A model generated the notes under the pieces. It saw only the letters and a list, made by a program, of their open reading frames with translations, was not told the DNA's origin and ran no database searches. Below, piece by piece: positions 18,215-28,770 of a DNA stretch of 64,000 bases (its first letter is position 1; each line of letters opens with the position of its first letter). Position numbers and translations under genes: made by a program. The DNA comes from Chloroflexota bacterium (GTDB lineage Bacteria; Chloroflexota; Anaerolineae; 4572-78; J111): NCBI GenBank assembly GCA_016860845.1, contig BOKF01000005.1, forward strand, positions 62,001 to 126,000, given 5' to 3'.

Positions 18215-19261
18215 ATGTACGCCATTGACGAGATAGCCGCCGATGCCGAGGCATTCCGGGCGGCAGTGACCAACGGGCAGCCTTACCGGCCGGTCTATGT
18301 TAAAATGAAAATCGTCTGGACCTGTAACTTGCGCTGCGGGATGTGCAATCACTGGCGCGAGGAGCGGGAGTCGCCGCTGGGGCTGGCCCGGCTGAAAACG
18401 ATTGTGGACGAGCTGGCCGAGGCCGGCTGTCGCAAAATTCACCTCAGCGGCGGCGAACCGACCCTCTATCGCGAACTGCCAGAGCTGATTGCCCATATGA
18501 GCGCCCGTGGTCTGCGCGTCACCATGACCACCAACGCCACCTTGATTACCCGAGACCGGGCCGCTGCCCTGGCCGAAGCCGGGCTGCGGGCGGTGAATGT
18601 CTCCATTGACAGCCCCAATCCCCACCAGCATGACCGGATGCGCGGCCTGAAAGGCTCGTGGAAGCAGGCCACCAAGGGCTGCCGGCGCTTGCGGCGCGAG
18701 CTAAAAAAGGGTAGGGTCCGGCTCAACACCGTTGTCGGCCGGTTAAATTATGCCAGCCTGGTTGATTTGCCGCAGATGGCCGCCGACCTGGGGGCGGATG
18801 CCATCAATTTAATCCCCCTGGACGAGCACACCGGCGACTTGCAGCGGCTCAACAAGCGCCAGATTATAGACTACAATGGACGGATTGCCCCGGTCATTGC
18901 CGAGCGCGCCCTGGCGCTGGGCCTGATCCAGTGGCCCAGCCAGGCTTACCCTTTCGGCGTGACTCACCCGGCGGTGGAGCGGAGCAAGCTGGGCTTGTAT
19001 GCGCGAGGCTATTACGAACAGCATCCCTGCTTTGCTCCCTGGACGCACGCTTTGATTGACCATCTGGGCCGGGTCAGCGTTTGCTGCATGCTGCGGGAAG
19101 GCCCAATTCTGGGCGACCTGCGCCAGCAGTCTTTCAGCGAAATTTGGGCCGGCGCGCCTTACGCCGCCTTGCGAACTCAGGCCGAACTGCCCTTGTTCAC
19201 AACCTGCCGCCGCTGCGACGATTTTCTGGACGAGAACCGGCAGTTGGCGGCGCTGCTCTGA
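18215..19261 (+). CDS. Radical SAM protein with SPASM-like C-terminus
   Basis: The 348-residue protein has CNLRCGMC near residue 33 (CX3CX2C), the SAM-binding LSGGEPTLYRE near 76, and the TIM-barrel strand VNVSIDSPNPHQHD. The C-terminal region carries Cys in CFAPW, VCCMLREG and CRRCDDF, consistent with a SPASM or twitch domain holding an auxiliary cluster. Such proteins include peptide maturases and sugar or lipid-modifying enzymes. No precursor peptide is obvious nearby, while the next genes are glycosyltransferases. ATG 18215 has a weak AGGGGG site upstream. The substrate is not assigned. Confidence 0.87.
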   Translation: MYAIDEIAADAEAFRAAVTNGQPYRPVYVKMKIVWTCNLRCGMCNHWREERESPLGLARLKTIVDELAEAGCRKIHLSGGEPTLYRELPELIAHMSARGLRVTMTTNATLITRDRAAALAEAGLRAVNVSIDSPNPHQHDRMRGLKGSWKQATKGCRRLRRELKKGRVRLNTVVGRLNYASLVDLPQMAADLGADAINLIPLDEHTGDLQRLNKRQIIDYNGRIAPVIAERALALGLIQWPSQAYPFGVTHPAVERSKLGLYARGYYEQHPCFAPWTHALIDHLGRVSVCCMLREGPILGDLRQQSFSEIWAGAPYAALRTQAELPLFTTCRRCDDFLDENRQLAALL

Positions 19262-19273
19262 GAAAAACCTTGT

Positions 19274-19322
19274 AGGACAAGCTGTTAGCTTGTCCTGTTT
19301 CGGACAACCTGTTAGGTTGTCC
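19274..19322. repeat. Two adjacent hairpins between convergent genes
   Basis: AGGACAAGC-TGTTA-GCTTGTCCT (19274-19296) and GGACAACC-TGTTA-GGTTGTCC (19302-19322) are perfect hairpins with the same five-base loop. They sit between convergent genes and may end transcription from both sides. The two units look like diverged copies of one element. Confidence 0.75.
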
Positions 19323-19337
19323 TACTTTCCAGTGGCT

Positions 19338-19613
19338 CTAACTCAAGTCGGCAAACGTATCGTCCTCGTCATCAAACGAGCCGACGGACGAGAAATAGAC
19401 CATGTCCGACGCATCAAAGGTCCGGGCGACTTCCGGCACGGCCACCGGCTGCGCCAGGCCGCGCTGGCAGGCCAGGCAAATCAACCCGCCGGGGGTAAGG
19501 CCGACATGCTCATCACAAAACAGGCGGCCGCACTTGGCGCAGGTCGTCATGCCGACATTGGGGCAGCGATGCGGCGTCAAGAATCCAACGATCATTTCAC
19601 ACTGCTTGTTCAA
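19338..19613 (-). CDS. Small zinc-binding protein, treble-clef/AN1-like
   Basis: The 91-residue protein has a ligand set C(18)...C(26)AKC...C(34)DEH...C(47)LAC resembling a B-box or AN1-like zinc fold, then an acidic tail (FDDEDDTF). A TTG start at 19613 is used because GGAGACAAC precedes it on the minus strand with good spacing. The start lies 14 bases from the divergent glycosyltransferase start. Function unknown; a protein-interaction role is likely for this fold. Confidence 0.7.
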   Translation of the reverse strand: MNKQCEMIVGFLTPHRCPNVGMTTCAKCGRLFCDEHVGLTPGGLICLACQRGLAQPVAVPEVARTFDASDMVYFSSVGSFDDEDDTFADLS

Positions 19614-19627
19614 AGTTGTCTCCTATC

Positions 19628-20782
19628 ATGAACATCTGTCTGCTCACCGATACCTTTCCCCCCACTCCCGGCGGCCTGGCTATTTCGGCGCAGCGGCTGG
19701 CGAGCGGCCTGGCCGCCAGCAGTCATACGGTCCACGTCTGTGCGCCGGACCAGGCGCTGCTGCCGGGGCAGATTACAGACACGGTCGAGAACGGAATGCA
19801 GATACACCGCTTCGGTCCCTACCGGCGCGCCGATGACACCCGCAGCGAGTGGTTTCAACTGGTTACCGCCCTGCATGCTCAAATCCACTTCGACCTGCTG
19901 CACGGCTACTACCTGGTCGGAGCCGGGTTTGTAACGGTTTACGCCGGGCGCTATCTTGATCTGCCGGCTATCGCCAGCGCCCGGGGCAACGACCTGGAGC
20001 GGACCGTATTTGACCCGGCTCAGGCCGGCTCTATTTTATGGGCGCTGGCCCACGCTACGGCTGTCACCGCCGTCTCCACCGACCTGGCCCACAAGGCCCA
20101 GGCTCTGGCTCCCGGCCGAGAGGTGCAGGTCGTTCCGAACGGGGTGGATGTCTCTCTGTTCACTCCCGCGCCGCGTGATGACAGCCTGGCCGCCCGGCTG
20201 GGCCTGGGTGAGGGGCCGCTCGTCGGCTTTGTGGGCGAAGCCCGGCTCAAAAAGGGCCTGGCGGTCCTGCTCCCGGCTTTCGCCCGGGCAGCGGCTGAGT
20301 TTACCCCGGCCCCCCGTCTGGTTCTCATCGGCGGCGCGCGTCCCGAAGCGGTTGACATGCTGCGCGTCTTTCAGAGCCAATCGTCCGGCGTGCCGATTTC
20401 CATCCTTCCTCACACCGCTCACGCCGATTTACCGAGCCTGTACAACCTGCTCGACCTGCTGGTGCTGCCCTCGCTGCGGGATGGCCTGCCCAACGCGCTG
20501 CTGGAGGGTATGGCCTGCGGCCGGGCTATTGTTGCCAGCGAGGTTGGCGGCATTCCCGACGCAGCCCAACACGATAAGAACAGCCTGTTGGTTCCCCCCG
20601 GCGAGGTTGACGCCCTGGCCGAGGCTATCCTGACCCTCCTCCGCCAGCCCGAAAAGCGGGCCGCCTTAGGCCGGGCAGCGCGGGAAACCGTCAGCCGGCA
20701 GTTTACCCCGGCACGAGAGCTGGCGGCTAATCTGGAACTATACGCTCGCTTGACGAGGACAGCAAGGCTTGATACACTGTGA
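19628..20782 (+). CDS. Family-4 (GT-B) glycosyltransferase
   Basis: The 384-residue GT-B enzyme has an N-terminal Rossmann half starting MNICLLTDTFPPTPGGLAIS, the linker VVPNGVDVSLF near residue 173, and the nucleotide-sugar half with LLEGMACGRAIVASEVGG near 293, where the EX7E motif lies. It probably transfers a sugar from an NDP-sugar onto a glycan or lipid. ATG 19628 is preferred to the TTG at 19616, since conserved sequence starts there, though the ribosome site is poor. It overlaps the convergent glycosyltransferase by 56 bases at the 3' ends. Confidence 0.9.
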   Translation: MNICLLTDTFPPTPGGLAISAQRLASGLAASSHTVHVCAPDQALLPGQITDTVENGMQIHRFGPYRRADDTRSEWFQLVTALHAQIHFDLLHGYYLVGAGFVTVYAGRYLDLPAIASARGNDLERTVFDPAQAGSILWALAHATAVTAVSTDLAHKAQALAPGREVQVVPNGVDVSLFTPAPRDDSLAARLGLGEGPLVGFVGEARLKKGLAVLLPAFARAAAEFTPAPRLVLIGGARPEAVDMLRVFQSQSSGVPISILPHTAHADLPSLYNLLDLLVLPSLRDGLPNALLEGMACGRAIVASEVGGIPDAAQHDKNSLLVPPGEVDALAEAILTLLRQPEKRAALGRAARETVSRQFTPARELAANLELYARLTRTARLDTL

Positions 20783-21926
20783 GTAACCGCTTCTGGGCCG
20801 CTTTCCAGGTGAATTTCTGGTGAGCGCGGCCGGCGGCGTTATCACCCAGCCGCGCCGCCAGGGCGGGGTCGGCCAGCAGCGCCAGAATCGAGCGGGCTAA
20901 GTCCAACGGGTCGCCGGGCGTAAAGAGCAGCGCTTCGGTGTCGGGACGGGCCAGTTCGCGCACGACGGGCAGGTCGGCGGCAACAATCGGTGCGCCGCCG
21001 GCCATATACTCCAACAGCTTTAGCGGGCAGCAGCCCTGGGTCACATTCCGGTCGTTATAGCTCAAGGGGGCCAGACACACGCTGGCCTGGGCAATGAGAC
21101 CGGGGACATCGTGATGGGGGATGGCCGGCTCAAGGCTGATATGTTCTTCAAGGCCCGCTTTGCGGATGACCTTGGCCAATGTTTTACGATGCCGCCCCCG
21201 GCCTCGCCCGACAATCCGCAGCCGGGCTGGCCGTTCGGCCAAAACGTGCGGCATGGCGGCGATCAGTGTTTCCAGGCCCTGCCAGTCGGCCAGCGTACCC
21301 AGGTAAAGGAGAGTGGCCGGGCCGGATGGGTCGGCCAGGGGTCGGGGCTCCGGCTGGAACAGGTTGGGGTCAATTCCGTTAGGAATCACGGTGATTTTCT
21401 GGCGGGGCACACTCAGGCTGGCCAGGTAATCACGGGTCACCCGCGAAGGACAAATCACGGCATCGGCCAGGTGCAGCGCGGCTAACTCTTGCTCCTTGAT
21501 TTTCAAGAGGGCCGGGCTGCCGGCCAAAGCCGGATAGTGGTATTTCATCTCGATGCTGGGCAGCCCGTTGACCTCGTACAGCAGCTTGTAGCCAAAGCGA
21601 TTTTTGGCTTCGGCCAGGGGAAAACCACTCCAGACCGAACGGAAGTGAGCCAGCGCGTAAGGCTCGGCTGCGGCCACGTGGGCCAGCACATACTGCCCAA
21701 AATCGAGGGCACGTTTGAGAAAATTGGGATCGTCGCCCGGCGGGACGCGGAGCAGGGTCGCTCCAAAATAAGGTTCCCGTTCCGGCAGCGCCGGCTCGCC
21801 GGCGGTAATCATCGTCACCTGGTAGCCGGCCTCGACCAGGCCGCGCACAAAGTAGGTAATGTGAGTACTGGCTCCTTTAGGACTGGGAACGACATCGAAG
21901 GCGGTATAGAGAATCCGGGTGTTCAT
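20727..21926 (-). CDS. Family-4 (GT-B) glycosyltransferase
   Basis: The 399-residue GT4 enzyme starts MNTRILYTAFDVVPSPKGAS, where KGAS replaces the usual GGxx acceptor-loop start. It has VIPNGIDPNLF near residue 182 and LLEYMAGGAPIVAADLP near 304 for the donor-binding EX7E motif. It is convergent with, and overlaps by 56 bases, the preceding glycosyltransferase, so transcription of one runs into the other. Acceptor and donor are unknown. With its neighbour it may act on an extracellular or cell-surface glycan. Confidence 0.9.
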   Translation of the reverse strand: MNTRILYTAFDVVPSPKGASTHITYFVRGLVEAGYQVTMITAGEPALPEREPYFGATLLRVPPGDDPNFLKRALDFGQYVLAHVAAAEPYALAHFRSVWSGFPLAEAKNRFGYKLLYEVNGLPSIEMKYHYPALAGSPALLKIKEQELAALHLADAVICPSRVTRDYLASLSVPRQKITVIPNGIDPNLFQPEPRPLADPSGPATLLYLGTLADWQGLETLIAAMPHVLAERPARLRIVGRGRGRHRKTLAKVIRKAGLEEHISLEPAIPHHDVPGLIAQASVCLAPLSYNDRNVTQGCCPLKLLEYMAGGAPIVAADLPVVRELARPDTEALLFTPGDPLDLARSILALLADPALAARLGDNAAGRAHQKFTWKAAQKRLLTVYQALLSSSSERIVPD

Positions 21927-21971
21927 CGCCGTCTATTCTAACCGAACAGGAGGGTTTTCGCCAACTACCCC

Positions 21972-22946
21972 ATGGAATGTCAATTTTGCCACACGCCGCT
22001 TAAACCTGGGACACTCGTCTGTCCGACCTGCAAACGCCCGCTGGCTGCCGATCCTGAGGCCACCCTGGCTTCCGCACCGACTGCGGTCGCTGCGCCGCCG
22101 GCTCAACGTCCCCAACCAGACGCCAAGAGCGGCGTCCGGGCCTTGTTTATGGATTTCAACCAGTCGCCGGCCGAAATTGTGCGGGTCATGGATGAGACCC
22201 AGCAAAAAGTTAAGGAACATCTCGCTCGCCGCCGCAAATACCTGCTGCTGCTCTGGCTGCTCTTTCCGCTGGGGCTGCCCTTTGTCCTCGCCGACGTGGC
22301 CCTGGGGTACAACTTCTGCACGTTCAGCCTGGTGGCGCTGACCCTCTGGACCGGGGCAATTTTCGGCTTGATTATGCTCAGGCGCCAGGGCAAAGTGACG
22401 CCTTTCGGCCCCAAGTATGAACTGGCCCGCACCATTTTTGACACGCTCCGCGATGACGTCTCACCCAAGCGGACCATGATGGGCTGGCTGGACCTGACCG
22501 GCGCGCAGCAGGAAAGCAAAAAAATGCGCGAGAAGACCAGCGCCTCCGGCCAGCCGGTCCATTACTACCGCGACGAATGGCTGCGGCTGAAAACCAGCCT
22601 GTATGACGGCAATGTGCTGCGGGTCTCGGTGATGGAACGGGTTAAGGCACGGCAAGGGTTCTGGAAGCGAGGCCGCAGCGGCAAACGCAAATACCGTTCC
22701 GGCTCCAGCCAGAGCGAGGCCCACCTGGAATTTTCGGTCAGCGTGGACACCAGCCACTACACGGTTCAGCCTTTTGACCGGCAGGTGACAACCATTCCCA
22801 ACAGCCGTTTTGTCATCCAGCAGGCCGAAGCCGGCGAAGGCCGGGTCGCCTTCAGTGCGGCTGCGGCCAGCGGGCAGTTTGATGCCTGGGACATTTTGAA
22901 TGCCCTGCGCTTTGGCTATGACCACATCCAACCTCTTACAGCTTAG
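21972..22946 (+). CDS. Zinc-ribbon membrane protein of unknown function
   Basis: The 324-residue protein has an N-terminal zinc ribbon (CQFC...CPTC, residues 3-19) and a proline/alanine linker. Two membrane helices follow at about 80-105 (LLLLWLLFPLGLPFVLADVA) and 112-132, then a soluble C-terminal domain with FDTLRDDVSPKRTMMGWLDLTGAQQESKK. No enzymatic motif is recognised. It is 8 bases upstream of the next gene, another membrane protein with a zinc ribbon, so the two probably form one operon and one complex. AGGAGG lies 17 bases upstream, rather far from ATG 21972. Confidence 0.75.
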   Translation: MECQFCHTPLKPGTLVCPTCKRPLAADPEATLASAPTAVAAPPAQRPQPDAKSGVRALFMDFNQSPAEIVRVMDETQQKVKEHLARRRKYLLLLWLLFPLGLPFVLADVALGYNFCTFSLVALTLWTGAIFGLIMLRRQGKVTPFGPKYELARTIFDTLRDDVSPKRTMMGWLDLTGAQQESKKMREKTSASGQPVHYYRDEWLRLKTSLYDGNVLRVSVMERVKARQGFWKRGRSGKRKYRSGSSQSEAHLEFSVSVDTSHYTVQPFDRQVTTIPNSRFVIQQAEAGEGRVAFSAAAASGQFDAWDILNALRFGYDHIQPLTA

Positions 22947-22954
22947 GAGACATT

Positions 22955-24529
22955 ATGCAATCCAACCGAACTCTGGTAACGATTATTCTGGCCGTCGTCT
23001 TGATGGTCTTGGTGATGGGCGTCGCCGCCGTGATTACCTTTGCCGGAATGGCCAACCGGGAAAAGGTCGAAGCCGAGGTCATCTGGAGCACCCCGGCCCA
23101 GAGCGCTTCGAGCATGAACATCACCGACCTGACCGGCGACAAACAGCGCGACATCTTTGTGCAAGATACAGCCGGGATAAAACTGCTGGACGAGCAGGGC
23201 CAGGTTGTCCTGGATAAATCTTTCCCCAGCCCCCTGGCCACGACAATGGGCGATGTCAATAACGACAGCGTGCCTGACATCATCGCCGCCTATTGGGGGG
23301 GAACGCAGACCCAGGTCGTCGCTTTTACCGGGCAGGACCAGCAACTCTGGCAGGTGGACCTGGCCGAGTTGGGCCAGCCCAGCCGGATTACGGCCATTGA
23401 TTTCGATAACGACCCGCCCAGCGAAGTCGTTGTGGGCGATAACAACGGCCAGCTAACGGCGCTCTCCGCCCAGGGAGAGACACTCTGGCAGTATACCCTG
23501 CCCGACGCCTCCGCCCTGCGCGGCCTGGATGATGTCGCTCTGAGCGAAGGCCGGGCTATTGCCGCCGGTATCGAGAGTGGGCCGGTGGTTGTCCTTAACC
23601 GGCGGGGCACGCTCATGTGGCAAACCTCGGCGGCGGGCGGCCTGCGCCGCTTGCGTTCATTTCCGCTGGGTGGGCCGCAGAACGGCCGGGTTTTTGTCGG
23701 CAGCCAGAATGGGGAGCTAACGGTGTATGAGGGAGCCAGCGGGCAGCCGGTCTGGAACGCCAGCCTGGGCCAGGCGATCAACGAAGTCCGGCCGGCCGAG
23801 GTTGACGGCGATCCGGCCACCACCGAGGTGATTGTCGGCGGCAAAGACGGCGGCGTTTGGGCGTTTGACCAGAGCGGGCAGCAGGTCTGGTCAGCCAGGG
23901 TGGGGGATAAAGTGGCCGAAATCGTGGGGGTGGACAGCGCCGGCTCCGGGCGGGATGAGGTTATTATCGGCGATGAGAGCGGCGCGGTTAACATCTTCAG
24001 CGCCAGCGGCAGCCGCCTGGCCGATTTTACGGTGCAGGGACCGGTCACACGCCTGGATTCGGGCAAGCTGGCCGGCACGTCGGAGTTCCTGGTGGCCGGC
24101 AGCAACGAAGTCAAAGCTTACCGGCTGGTCAAAACCACCGCACCTTTCTGGTACAGCCCGCTGCTGGGTGGGCTGCTGGCCTGTCTGGTCATTGCCGGGG
24201 TTGCCTACTTTTTGGCCTCGCTGAAACCTGCGCCGACGGTCCAGGTGAGCGCCGAGCAGATGACGGTCGAAGCGCAGCGGGCGCGGCGGCGCATGCTGCA
24301 CGAGAGCATCCAGGATTTGAAGAAGATGCAGGGTCGCAGCGAAGTCTCCGGCGACGCTTACCTGGCCCGGCTGAAAGAGCTGCGGGCGCAACTGGCCGAC
24401 GTCAACGCCGCCTTGATCAAGCTGGGCGACCCGATCAAGGTTGAAACCTTTAGCTGTCCTCACTGCGGCGGCTCCCTTGAATTAGGCAGCGACCGCTGCG
24501 AGTTTTGCGGGCATGTCGTGATCGTTTAA
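22955..24529 (+). CDS. Membrane-anchored beta-propeller (FG-GAP/PQQ-like) with C-terminal zinc ribbon
   Basis: The 524-residue protein has an N-terminal membrane helix (8-33). A propeller at about 45-390 has Ca-binding-like DVNNDSVPD and repeated DxDxxPxxEVVVGxxNGxLTALSAQGExLWQY units. A second membrane helix follows (about 400-423), then a coiled coil and a zinc ribbon CPHC...CEFC near the end. The topology suggests an external propeller and cytoplasmic ribbon. AGGAGA precedes ATG 22955. The propeller may sense or bind an extracellular ligand; the function is unassigned. The cytoplasmic ribbon mirrors that of the upstream protein. Confidence 0.8.
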   Translation: MQSNRTLVTIILAVVLMVLVMGVAAVITFAGMANREKVEAEVIWSTPAQSASSMNITDLTGDKQRDIFVQDTAGIKLLDEQGQVVLDKSFPSPLATTMGDVNNDSVPDIIAAYWGGTQTQVVAFTGQDQQLWQVDLAELGQPSRITAIDFDNDPPSEVVVGDNNGQLTALSAQGETLWQYTLPDASALRGLDDVALSEGRAIAAGIESGPVVVLNRRGTLMWQTSAAGGLRRLRSFPLGGPQNGRVFVGSQNGELTVYEGASGQPVWNASLGQAINEVRPAEVDGDPATTEVIVGGKDGGVWAFDQSGQQVWSARVGDKVAEIVGVDSAGSGRDEVIIGDESGAVNIFSASGSRLADFTVQGPVTRLDSGKLAGTSEFLVAGSNEVKAYRLVKTTAPFWYSPLLGGLLACLVIAGVAYFLASLKPAPTVQVSAEQMTVEAQRARRRMLHESIQDLKKMQGRSEVSGDAYLARLKELRAQLADVNAALIKLGDPIKVETFSCPHCGGSLELGSDRCEFCGHVVIV

Positions 24530-24554
24530 AAAGTTCCTCCGCCAGCTACTTTTT

Positions 24555-24625
24555 GGGTGCGTTCGATTTTGGGTCTCGTCCTTCGATACGGCCTTCGGCC
24601 TACTCAGGACGAGATGAACGCACCC
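24555..24625. repeat. Long inverted repeat upstream of the sucA promoter
   Basis: GGGTGCGTTC (24555-24564) pairs with GAACGCACCC (24616-24625), CTCGTCCT pairs with AGGACGAG, and GGCC-TTCG-GGCC-like bases close the apex with a TTCG loop around 24594. It probably insulates the propeller operon from sucA, possibly as a terminator (a CTACTTTTT run follows). Confidence 0.75.
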
Positions 24626-24640
24626 TACTTTTTGGGCCTG

Positions 24641-24669
24641 TTGACAGGTCAAGACGCGCCTTGTATACT
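24641..24669 (+). promoter_or_regulatory. Sigma-70-type promoter for sucA-sucB
   Basis: TTGACA at 24641-24646 and TATACT at 24664-24669 are separated by exactly 17 bases. This puts the start of transcription near 24676, some 56 bases before ATG 24732. Confidence 0.8.
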
Positions 24670-24731
24670 ACCTTCCCGATAAGAAGTTTTGGGGTCCAAC
24701 AAACGGAAAATTGGGGAGGACGCGTTGCTGG

Positions 24732-27542
24732 ATGAGTACATGGGGGGATTTTCACGGGCCTAATTTAGGCTATATTTTAGAACTTTACGAGCGGTACCAA
24801 CAGAATCCCAGTGCTGTTGACGCCGCCACCCGCGCTTACTTTCAACACTGGAAGCCGCCCGGCAATGGGGTTGACCGGCTCGCCCCCCCTTCAACAACCC
24901 AGCTTGACCAATTGAGCGGGGTGGTCAATCTGGCTCAGGCCATCCGCGAGTACGGACACCTGGCCGCGCAGCTTGACCCGCTGGGCAGCCCGCCGCCCGG
25001 CGATCCTTCGCTCGATCCGGCCACGTATGGCTTGACCGAGGAGAATCTGCGCCAGCTCCCGGCCAGTCTTGTCGGCGGGCCGGTGGCAGCCGAGGCGAGC
25101 AATGCCCTGGAAGCCATTGAGGCGCTGCGCCGGATTTACTCCCACACCATCGGCTATGATTATGACCATCTGCGCCTGCCCGAAGAACGGGAATGGCTGC
25201 GCCAGGTGGCCGAAGCGGGCACATTTTGCCCCCCCAAAGACCCGATTGATAGCCTGGCCCTGCTGGAACGGCTGACCCAGGTCGAAGTTTTCGAGCAGTT
25301 CTTGCAGCGAACTTTTCCCGGCAAAACCCGCTTCTCCGTCGAAGGGCTGGATATGCTTATCCCCATTCTGGATGAGATTATCGGCGATGCGGCTGAGAAC
25401 GGCATTTACACGATTCTCGTCGGCATGGCCCACCGGGGCCGGCTCAACGTGCTGGCTCACAATCTCAACAAGCCTTACGCTCAAATTTTGGCCGAATTTA
25501 AGGACCCGGTCCAGGGCCACCAGTTTATGATTAGCGGCGACCTGGGCTGGACCGGCGACGTTAAGTACCACCTGGGCGCGCGCCGGGCGGTGCGGGACGG
25601 CCAAGAAGTTGACCTGGTGGTGACCATCGCCCCCAACCCCAGCCACCTGGAAGCGGTCAACCCGGTGGTCGAGGGCATGGCCCGTGCCGTGGGCACCAGG
25701 GTGGACCGGCCGGGAGCGCCCCATTTCAATCACCGGACCGTCTTGCCTATTTTAATTCATGGCGATGCCGCTTTTCCCGGCCAGGGAATTGTGGCCGAAA
25801 CCCTCAACCTCTCACGGCTGCCGGGCTACCGCACCGGCGGCACGATTCATATCATCGCCAACAACCAATTGGGCTTCACCACCTTTCCTGAGGAAAGCCG
25901 CAGCACCCTTTACGCCAGCGACCTGGCCAAAGGCTTCAAGATGCCGGTGGTCCACGTCAATGCCGACGATACGGAAGCGTGTATGGAAGCGGCTCGCCTC
26001 GCTTCGGCCTACCGTCACAAGTTTGAAAAAGATTTTCTGATTGACCTGATTGGTTACCGCCGCTACGGCCACAACGAGGGCGACGAACCCGGCTTTACCC
26101 AGCCGCAGATGTATCAGAAAATTGAGAGCCACCCCACCGTCCGGGCGTGTTATGCGGAAACGCTGGTCAAGCGTGGGATTATTAAAGCGGAGCAGGCGGA
26201 AGCTCTGGTGAAGCAGCGCATGGCCGAGTTACAGAGGATCATGGACTCGCTGGAACCGGCTGAAGATTTGGCCGAAGTTCCGCCCAAGCTGCCCCCGCCC
26301 GGCGCGGCCCGCCGGGTAAAAACCAAAGTTCCGCTGAAGCGCCTGCGCGAGCTGAATGACGCGCTCCTTCAATTTCCTGATGGCTTTCAGCTCCATCCGA
26401 AGCTGAAGCGTACCATCGAGCGCCGCCGCCAGGGGTTTGCCAAGACCGACGAGGCCAGCATTGATTGGGCGACCGCCGAGATCCTAGCCCTGGCTTCCAT
26501 ATTGACCGATGGCACGGCCATTCGTATGACCGGCCAGGACGTGGAACGCGGCACCTTTAGCCAGCGTCACGCCGTTCTCTTTGATGCCGAAACCGGCCAG
26601 CCCTTTATTCCCTTGCAGGCGCTCCCCCAGGCCCAGGCCGCTTTTGAAATCCACAACAGCCCCCTCTCGGAAGCAGCGGCGCTGGGCTTTGAGTATGGCT
26701 ATAATGTGCAAACCCCGAACCGGCTGGTCATCTGGGAAGCCCAGTACGGCGATTTTATCAACGGCGGCCAGACGATTGTGGACGAATTTATCACCTCGGC
26801 CCGGGCCAAGTGGGGTCAAACGCCCTCGCTGGTGCTGTTACTGCCGCACGGCTACGAAGGCCAGGGGCCGGATCACTCGACCGGCCGGCTGGAACGCTTT
26901 TTGCAGATGGCCGCCGAAACCAACATGCGCATTGCCAACTGCACCACTGCCGCCCAATATTTTCACTTATTACGGCGGCAGGCGGCGCTGCTTCAAAACG
27001 ACCCGCTGCCGCTGGTGATTATGACCCCCAAGAGCCTGCTGCGCCATCCCCAGGTGGCCTCTTCGCCGCGCGAGCTGGCCGAGGGCGGCTGGCAGCCGGT
27101 CATCGGCGACACGCTGGCCCGGCAGCAGGCCGAGCAAGTTGAGCGGCTGATTCTGTGCAGCGGCAAAATCACCGTTGACCTGCTGACCGACGAACGCCGG
27201 CAGGCCAACCCGGCCATTGCCCTGGTCCGTATCGAACAACTCTATCCTTTCCCTGCCGCCGAATTGCAGCAGGCGCTGGAGTCATACCCCAGGCTGCAAG
27301 AGGTCGTCTGGATGCAGGAGGAACCCCAGAATATGGGGACCTGGTCATTTGTGCAGCCGCGCTTAACCCGGTTGATTGACGGGCGCTGGCCGCTTTACTA
27401 TTTGGGCCGGCTGCCCAGCTCCAGCCCTGCCGAGGGCTGGTCGGTCTGGCATACCGTGAATCAAAAGCTGCTCATCGAGCAGGGGTATAACCTGGCAGAC
27501 AAGAGTGTGGCCGAGGATACCATTTTGTGGGAGAGGGTATAG
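24732..27542 (+). CDS. sucA: 2-oxoglutarate dehydrogenase E1 component
   Basis: The 936-residue thiamine-diphosphate E1 decarboxylates 2-oxoglutarate in the TCA cycle and passes the succinyl group to E2. The N-terminus [14 protein letters not shown] is the E1o type-specific segment. [14 protein letters not shown] (about 230), the [18 protein letters not shown] block (about 345) and [20 protein letters not shown] (about 440) form the cofactor site. [21 protein letters not shown] (about 708) is the family hallmark. I use ATG 24732, which has GGGGAGGA 11 bases upstream, over TTG 24711. The next gene is E2, 4 bases on. E3 is not in the window. Length is normal. Confidence 0.96.
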   Translation: MSTWGDFHGPNLGYILELYERYQQNPSAVDAATRAYFQHWKPPGNGVDRLAPPSTTQLDQLSGVVNLAQAIREYGHLAAQLDPLGSPPPGDPSLDPATYGLTEENLRQLPASLVGGPVAAEASNALEAIEALRRIYSHTIGYDYDHLRLPEEREWLRQVAEAGTFCPPKDPIDSLALLERLTQVEVFEQFLQRTFPGKTRFSVEGLDMLIPILDEIIGDAAENGIYTILVGMAHRGRLNVLAHNLNKPYAQILAEFKDPVQGHQFMISGDLGWTGDVKYHLGARRAVRDGQEVDLVVTIAPNPSHLEAVNPVVEGMARAVGTRVDRPGAPHFNHRTVLPILIHGDAAFPGQGIVAETLNLSRLPGYRTGGTIHIIANNQLGFTTFPEESRSTLYASDLAKGFKMPVVHVNADDTEACMEAARLASAYRHKFEKDFLIDLIGYRRYGHNEGDEPGFTQPQMYQKIESHPTVRACYAETLVKRGIIKAEQAEALVKQRMAELQRIMDSLEPAEDLAEVPPKLPPPGAARRVKTKVPLKRLRELNDALLQFPDGFQLHPKLKRTIERRRQGFAKTDEASIDWATAEILALASILTDGTAIRMTGQDVERGTFSQRHAVLFDAETGQPFIPLQALPQAQAAFEIHNSPLSEAAALGFEYGYNVQTPNRLVIWEAQYGDFINGGQTIVDEFITSARAKWGQTPSLVLLLPHGYEGQGPDHSTGRLERFLQMAAETNMRIANCTTAAQYFHLLRRQAALLQNDPLPLVIMTPKSLLRHPQVASSPRELAEGGWQPVIGDTLARQQAEQVERLILCSGKITVDLLTDERRQANPAIALVRIEQLYPFPAAELQQALESYPRLQEVVWMQEEPQNMGTWSFVQPRLTRLIDGRWPLYYLGRLPSSSPAEGWSVWHTVNQKLLIEQGYNLADKSVAEDTILWERV

Positions 27543-27546
27543 CAAG

Positions 27547-28767
27547 ATGTCGAGTGAAATTGTGGTCCCTGATTTGGGCGAGTCGATCATTGAAGCAACG
27601 GTTTCCCGCTGGCTAAAACAGGAAGGCGACCCGGTCCAGACCGGTGAGGCGCTGGTCGAACTGGAGACTGATAAAGTCAATTTGGAAGTGGCGGCCGAGC
27701 AGGCCGGGGTTTTGCGCAGTATCAAGCATCGTGAGGGCGAGGATGTAAAGGTGGGGGAGGTGCTGGGGCTGATTGACGAAGCGGCTGACGGGGCAGGCGG
27801 ACAAGCGGCAGCCCAGCCAGCGGAAACAGTGGCAGAAACGGAGAAGCCGGCCCCGGCCAAAGCCGAAGAGCGAGCCACGCCGATGGCCAAACGCCTGGCC
27901 CAGGAACGCGGCCTGGACCTGGCCAGCGTTCCGCACGACGAACGGGTGATGAAAAAGGATGTGGAGCGCTACCTGGATGAACAAAAAGGCAAAGTAGAAA
28001 CTACCCCGGCGGTAAAAGCAACAGCCAAGGTCGAGGCCGGCTGGCCGGCCTCCGCCCACGACCAGGCGGGGCGGGAGACGCGGGTGCGCATGACGCGCCG
28101 GCGGCGGACCATTGCCCAGCGGTTGGTTGAAGCCCAGCACACCGCCGCCATGCTGACCACTTTCAACGAAATTGATATGAGCCGAGTGATGGAGCTGCGC
28201 CAGCGCCGCCAGGAGAGTTTTCAGCAGCGCCACGGCATCAAGCTGGGTTTTATGTCCTTCTTTGTCAAGGCGGCAGTGGGCGCGTTGAAACAGTTTCCAC
28301 AGCTCAATGCCGAGATTGACAGCGAAGAAGTGGTCCTCAAGCATTATTACGACATCGGCATGGCGATTGGCGCGGAGGAGGGCCTGGTTGTGCCGGTTAT
28401 CCGCGCCGCCGACCGGCTGACTTTTGCCGAAATCGAACAGACCATCAGCGATTATGTCAAAAAATCGCAAGCGGGCACGCTCTCGCTGGAAGAACTGCGG
28501 GGAGGGACATTTTCCATCACCAACGGCGGTATCTTTGGCTCCCTGCTCAGCACACCGATTCTCAATCCGCCGCAGGTCGGTATTTTGGGCCTGCACAAAA
28601 TAGAAAAGCGCCCAATTGCGCTTAACGACGAAGTGGTTATCCGCCCCATGATGTACGTCGCCCTCAGCTATGACCACCGCATTGTGGATGGCCGGGAAGC
28701 CGTGCAATTTTTAGTGCGGGTCAAAGAGCTGATTGAAGACCCTGAGACGCTGCTGCTAGAGGGATAA
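27547..28767 (+). CDS. sucB: Dihydrolipoyllysine succinyltransferase, E2 of 2-oxoglutarate dehydrogenase
   Basis: The 406-residue E2 has an N-terminal lipoyl domain with the lipoylated lysine in [11 protein letters not shown] (about residue 42), an Ala/Pro linker and an E3-binding domain ([15 protein letters not shown], about 115-150). The C-terminal catalytic domain carries [16 protein letters not shown] near 380, where the HXXXDG motif supplies the active-site His and Asp. It transfers succinyl from lipoyl to CoA. ATG 27547 follows the sucA stop by 4 bases; the longer frame from 27505 overlaps sucA and is not used. It ends 3 bases from the convergent sulfotransferase gene. Confidence 0.95.
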   Translation: MSSEIVVPDLGESIIEATVSRWLKQEGDPVQTGEALVELETDKVNLEVAAEQAGVLRSIKHREGEDVKVGEVLGLIDEAADGAGGQAAAQPAETVAETEKPAPAKAEERATPMAKRLAQERGLDLASVPHDERVMKKDVERYLDEQKGKVETTPAVKATAKVEAGWPASAHDQAGRETRVRMTRRRRTIAQRLVEAQHTAAMLTTFNEIDMSRVMELRQRRQESFQQRHGIKLGFMSFFVKAAVGALKQFPQLNAEIDSEEVVLKHYYDIGMAIGAEEGLVVPVIRAADRLTFAEIEQTISDYVKKSQAGTLSLEELRGGTFSITNGGIFGSLLSTPILNPPQVGILGLHKIEKRPIALNDEVVIRPMMYVALSYDHRIVDGREAVQFLVRVKELIEDPETLLLEG

Positions 28768-28770
28768 AAA

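Noticed and set aside
24891..25733. 280-codon minus-strand frame opposite sucA
   Set aside because: Shadow of the sucA frame; no family resemblance.
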